Shown here: piece after piece, positions 14,540 to 15,277 of the stretch | Layout: every line of letters begins with the position of its first letter | How positions within the stretch are numbered: the stretch's first letter is position 1 | Assembly (NCBI GenBank): GCA_964626495.1 | Contig: CAZVFT010000061.1 | Span: 1-15,277 of the forward strand | Reading direction: 5' to 3' | Origin: JACNLN01 sp964626495 | GTDB lineage: Bacteria > Fidelibacterota > Marinisomatia > Marinisomatales > CAZVFT01 | Length of the DNA stretch: 15,277 nucleotides | Notes under the pieces: generated by a model | What the model was told of the DNA's origin: nothing | Databases searched by the model: none | What the model saw: the letters and a program-made list of their open reading frames with translations, nothing else | Position numbers and translations under genes: made by a program

Positions 14540-15277
14540 GTGAAAAAGATCCAGTTCAAATTCTCCATCGTTTTTATATTGCTTTTTCTATTTGGATGTT
14601 CACTAAATGAACCTGATAAGGGAAACTTGCCATCGTGGACAATCCGAGTAGAAGTACCGCTCCTTGAGACTGAAGTAACTTTAGAAGAGTTCCTGGAGGA
14701 TTCCCTAATTCACAAGATACCTGTTGATGAGAATGGAGATTCTATTTTTGTTTTTGAAAAGTCTATTGATATTGACACGGTAACAGTGGGTGATCAGTTG
14801 GAAATCGATAATATTACTGAAAGTTTTAGCCAATCGGTTGAGGATGTGACAGTGGAAGACACTCAAGTGGAAGAAAAAGTGGGGTTCGATCCTGTTGGTG
14901 TCAGCCCTATAGAGAAAGTTATATCGTCGGTAGTCGGTACCATTACACTGAATGATATTGACATTGTGGGGACCGATCCATATACTTTTTCAAGTATTTA
15001 CCCAGATCTGGGGTCTATCCCCAATGATACCACGGTGAATATACCAGCATTTAATCTTGAACCGGTTGCGAATTCTTTTACATTTGACGATTTCACTAAT
15101 GCTGTTTTCACGGGGGGAACGCTGAACTTAACAATTCAAAACAATCTGGTCATCCCGCTGGGTGATACACAGGTCGATTTGCAGGATACAGATGGAAACC
15201 CAATTTCAGGTGGAACAGCAAGTATACCTGGACCTATTCAAACCGGAGAGAGCGGATCTGGACAACTGTCTCTAGTG
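14540..15277 (+). CDS. large surface lipoprotein, N-terminal part (runs off the window)
   Basis: An open frame of 246 codons with no stop up to the window end. GTG 14540 is preceded by a strong SD, AAGGAGG (14522-14528), 11 bases upstream, the clearest initiation signal in the window. The N-terminus (MKKIQFKFSIVFILLFLFGC) is a lipoprotein signal with lipobox L-F-G-C, so C20 would be lipidated. Then follows S-W-T-I-R-V-E-V-P-L-L-E-T-E-V-T-L-E-E-F-L, a 'P-x-W-x-x-x-x-x-V-P-L' opening I associate with uncharacterised FCB-group surface lipoproteins. The rest is acidic and beta-rich with many D-T-V/T-V repeats and Gly/Ser-rich turns. I cannot assign a function. The own SD and 400-base upstream gap suggest a separate transcription unit from the sprA cluster. 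Confidence 0.82.
   Translation, partial: MKKIQFKFSIVFILLFLFGCSLNEPDKGNLPSWTIRVEVPLLETEVTLEEFLEDSLIHKIPVDENGDSIFVFEKSIDIDTVTVGDQLEIDNITESFSQSVEDVTVEDTQVEEKVGFDPVGVSPIEKVISSVVGTITLNDIDIVGTDPYTFSSIYPDLGSIPNDTTVNIPAFNLEPVANSFTFDDFTNAVFTGGTLNLTIQNNLVIPLGDTQVDLQDTDGNPISGGTASIPGPIQTGESGSGQLSLV

Overview
The window reads as a scaffold from a draft genome of a Fibrobacterota-Chlorobiota-Bacteroidota (FCB) group bacterium. The grounds are a SprA-type type IX secretion (T9SS) translocon, two PorV/PorQ-like barrels, a Bacteroidota-type glutaminyl cyclase, a T9SS-type C-terminal sorting domain, and AT-rich DNA that mixes Shine-Dalgarno (SD) led and apparently SD-less genes. Loose resemblance suggests a lineage outside classical Bacteroidota, such as Marinimicrobia or Calditrichota, but I cannot prove that. 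A run of exactly 100 Ns (9467-9566) marks a scaffold gap whose true length is unknown.

Layout. At the left edge tRNA-Phe(GAA) lies on the minus strand. Everything else is on the plus strand: a RdgB/HAM1 nucleotide pyrophosphatase (320-970); the 2124-residue translocon gene sprA (1042-7416); a small four-helix-bundle (23S-IVS type) gene (7462-7929); a secreted glutaminyl cyclase of the M28 fold (about 7953-8954); the start of a lipoprotein (9072 into the gap); a beta-propeller protein with a T9SS-type C-terminal domain (from the gap to 10996); a PorV-like barrel (about 11156-12127); a PorQ-like barrel (12127-13038, stop and start overlapping); and a divergent polysaccharide deacetylase (13061-14140). 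After about 400 bases without a gene, a new lipoprotein gene with a strong SD begins at 14540 and runs off the right edge.

How the genes fit together. SprA is the outer-membrane pore of T9SS, PorV-type barrels receive or shuttle its cargo, PorQ-type barrels belong to the cell-surface side of the system, and the propeller protein is a likely cargo. Glutaminyl cyclase modifies exported proteins whose mature N-terminus is Gln, so it also fits an envelope and secretion locus.

The most unusual structure is between sprA and the cyclase. The four-helix-bundle gene is bracketed by arrays of a 7-base unit, (A/G)CGT(A/G)AT on the left and its reverse complement AT(T/C)ACGC on the right. The left array starts directly after the sprA stop codon. 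The right array runs through the 5' end of the cyclase gene, so the cyclase's only good ATG lies inside a repeat unit. The whole (about 7417-8020) looks like a small insertion element or protein-coding intervening sequence sitting in an mRNA rather than in 23S rRNA.
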